Positions 5,771 through 6,497 of a stretch of 6,497 nucleotides of DNA are shown in pieces. The translations under genes were made by a program, and so were the position numbers. The notes beneath the pieces are model-generated. The model was given only the letters and a program-made list of their open reading frames with translations. It was not told the origin of the DNA and did not search any database. Each line of letters begins with the position of its first letter. Position 1 is the stretch's first letter. This stretch comes from an uncultured Eubacteriales bacterium (GTDB lineage Bacteria; Bacillota_A; Clostridia; Oscillospirales; Oscillospiraceae), in NCBI GenBank assembly GCA_949747935.1, contig CATKHE010000203.1, positions 1 to 6,497 of the forward strand, written 5' to 3'.

Positions 5771-5788
5771 CCATCCCGGAGGGGATGG
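5771..5788. other. Small hairpin between the Nudix and regulator genes
   Basis: CCATCCC (5771-5777) and GGGATGG (5782-5788) form a 7-bp stem with a GGAG loop. No T tract follows (the next bases are A-rich), so it is not a normal intrinsic terminator. It could tune the ratio of the two genes or affect message stability. Confidence 0.35.
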
Positions 5789-5822
5789 GAAATAATAAGG
5801 CACTGTAGGAAGGAGCCACCCT

Positions 5823-6497
5823 ATGAGAAAGAGCGTCTTGATTGTGGAAGACGAGCAGAGCATTGTTGACATCCTGTCCTTCATCCTGACCAAGGAGGGC
5901 TACGACACCTTGGAGGCCCCGGATGGTCCCACTGGGCTTCAGCTGGCCCTGGAGCAGAACCCGGACTTGGTGCTGCTGGACCTGATGCTGCCCGGCATGA
6001 ACGGATTTGAGGTCTGCGAGAAGATCCGGGCGGCCGGCTGTGCGGTACCCATCGTCATGCTTACAGCCCGGGAGGAGGAGGACGACAAGGTCCGGGGCCT
6101 GGAGCTGGGTGCCGACGACTATATCACCAAGCCCTTTAAGAACCGGGAGCTGATTGCCCGGGTGAGGGCCAATATCCGCCGGGTTTCTATGGTTTCCGCC
6201 CCCCCGCCGGAGCCGGCGGCCGGTCTGCCCCTGGGGGAGCGGATGGCGGTGGATGAGGAGCGGGCCACTATCTTCAAGGACGGCGTGCCTCTGGATCTGA
6301 CTCAGCGGGAGTACGACCTGATCCGCTTCCTCGCCTCAAGACCGGGAAAGGTGTTTTCCCGGGAGGCACTGATGGAGCACGTGTGGAATTACGAGGGGTA
6401 TGTGGGCGACGTGCGGGCTGTGGACGTGGCCGTCCGCCGCCTGCGGGAGAAAATCGAGGACGACCCGGGGGCTCCCGTGTTCATCAAGACCAAGCGG
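5823..6497 (+). CDS. OmpR/PhoB-family response regulator (3' end outside window)
   Basis: A two-component DNA-binding regulator; 225 residues are visible and about 5-15 are missing. The receiver domain (1-120) has the acidic pocket E9/D10, the phosphoacceptor D53 in LVLLDLMLPGMNG, T81 in MLTAREEEDDK and K103 in YITKPF. A short proline-rich linker (about 126-136) leads to a winged-helix domain from about 138. This contains DLTQREYDLIRFLASRPGKV, SREALMEHVWNY and the recognition helix DVRAVDVAVRRLREKIEDDP. It overlaps in type with PhoP, PhoB and WalR regulators, and the signal cannot be told from sequence. The ATG at 5823 follows AAGGAG at 5810-5815 with 7-nt spacing. A sensor histidine kinase would be expected directly downstream, outside the window. 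It may be co-transcribed with the Nudix gene, since no strong terminator separates them. Confidence 0.93.
   Translation, partial: MRKSVLIVEDEQSIVDILSFILTKEGYDTLEAPDGPTGLQLALEQNPDLVLLDLMLPGMNGFEVCEKIRAAGCAVPIVMLTAREEEDDKVRGLELGADDYITKPFKNRELIARVRANIRRVSMVSAPPPEPAAGLPLGERMAVDEERATIFKDGVPLDLTQREYDLIRFLASRPGKVFSREALMEHVWNYEGYVGDVRAVDVAVRRLREKIEDDPGAPVFIKTKR

Overview
The window looks like chromosomal DNA from a GC-rich member of the Clostridia, probably a gut Oscillospiraceae-type organism (Flavonifractor, Pseudoflavonifractor or Oscillibacter-like). This is inferred from strong AGGAGG-type ribosome binding sites, GC-rich codon use, the mix of Firmicute-type housekeeping genes, and a two-domain ATPase family I know mainly from Clostridia. 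No species can be assigned from the sequence alone.

Layout: (1) 1-970, a promoter -10 box, a diacylglycerol kinase-family lipid kinase on the plus strand, and its hairpin terminator. (2) 971-1270, an AT-richer stretch with no intact gene. It holds a frameshifted small reading frame (minus strand) and a long imperfect hairpin ending in five Ts (plus strand) behind an extended -10 box, possibly a small RNA. (3) 1271-2617, the CCA-adding tRNA nucleotidyltransferase (cca) on the minus strand. (4) 2618-2900, a short region with broken coding-like frames upstream of cca. (5) 2901-3707, the 5'-truncated remainder of a PRK06851-like two-domain ATPase gene (plus strand), which lacks the first P-loop domain. 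(6) 3715-3774, two GC-rich hairpins at the convergent junction. (7) 3784-4737, a membrane-anchored GH25 lysozyme-like muramidase on the minus strand. (8) 4738-5210, its promoter, an internally deleted IS5-family transposase remnant, and the promoter of the next gene. (9) 5211-5753, a Nudix ADP-ribose pyrophosphatase. (10) 5823-6497, an OmpR/PhoB-type response regulator that runs off the window.

The genes do not form one pathway. They are separate housekeeping and envelope functions: lipid phosphorylation, tRNA 3'-end maturation, cell-wall hydrolysis, nucleotide-sugar clean-up and signal transduction. The Nudix gene and the response regulator are co-oriented 69 bp apart and may be co-transcribed. 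The spaces between the intact genes hold signs of decay: a truncated ATPase, a deleted insertion sequence and broken frames. I see no complete new multi-gene system. The best leads are the hairpin transcript candidate at 1122-1272, the gene junction at 2900/2901, and the GH25 promoter lying at the edge of the IS remnant.
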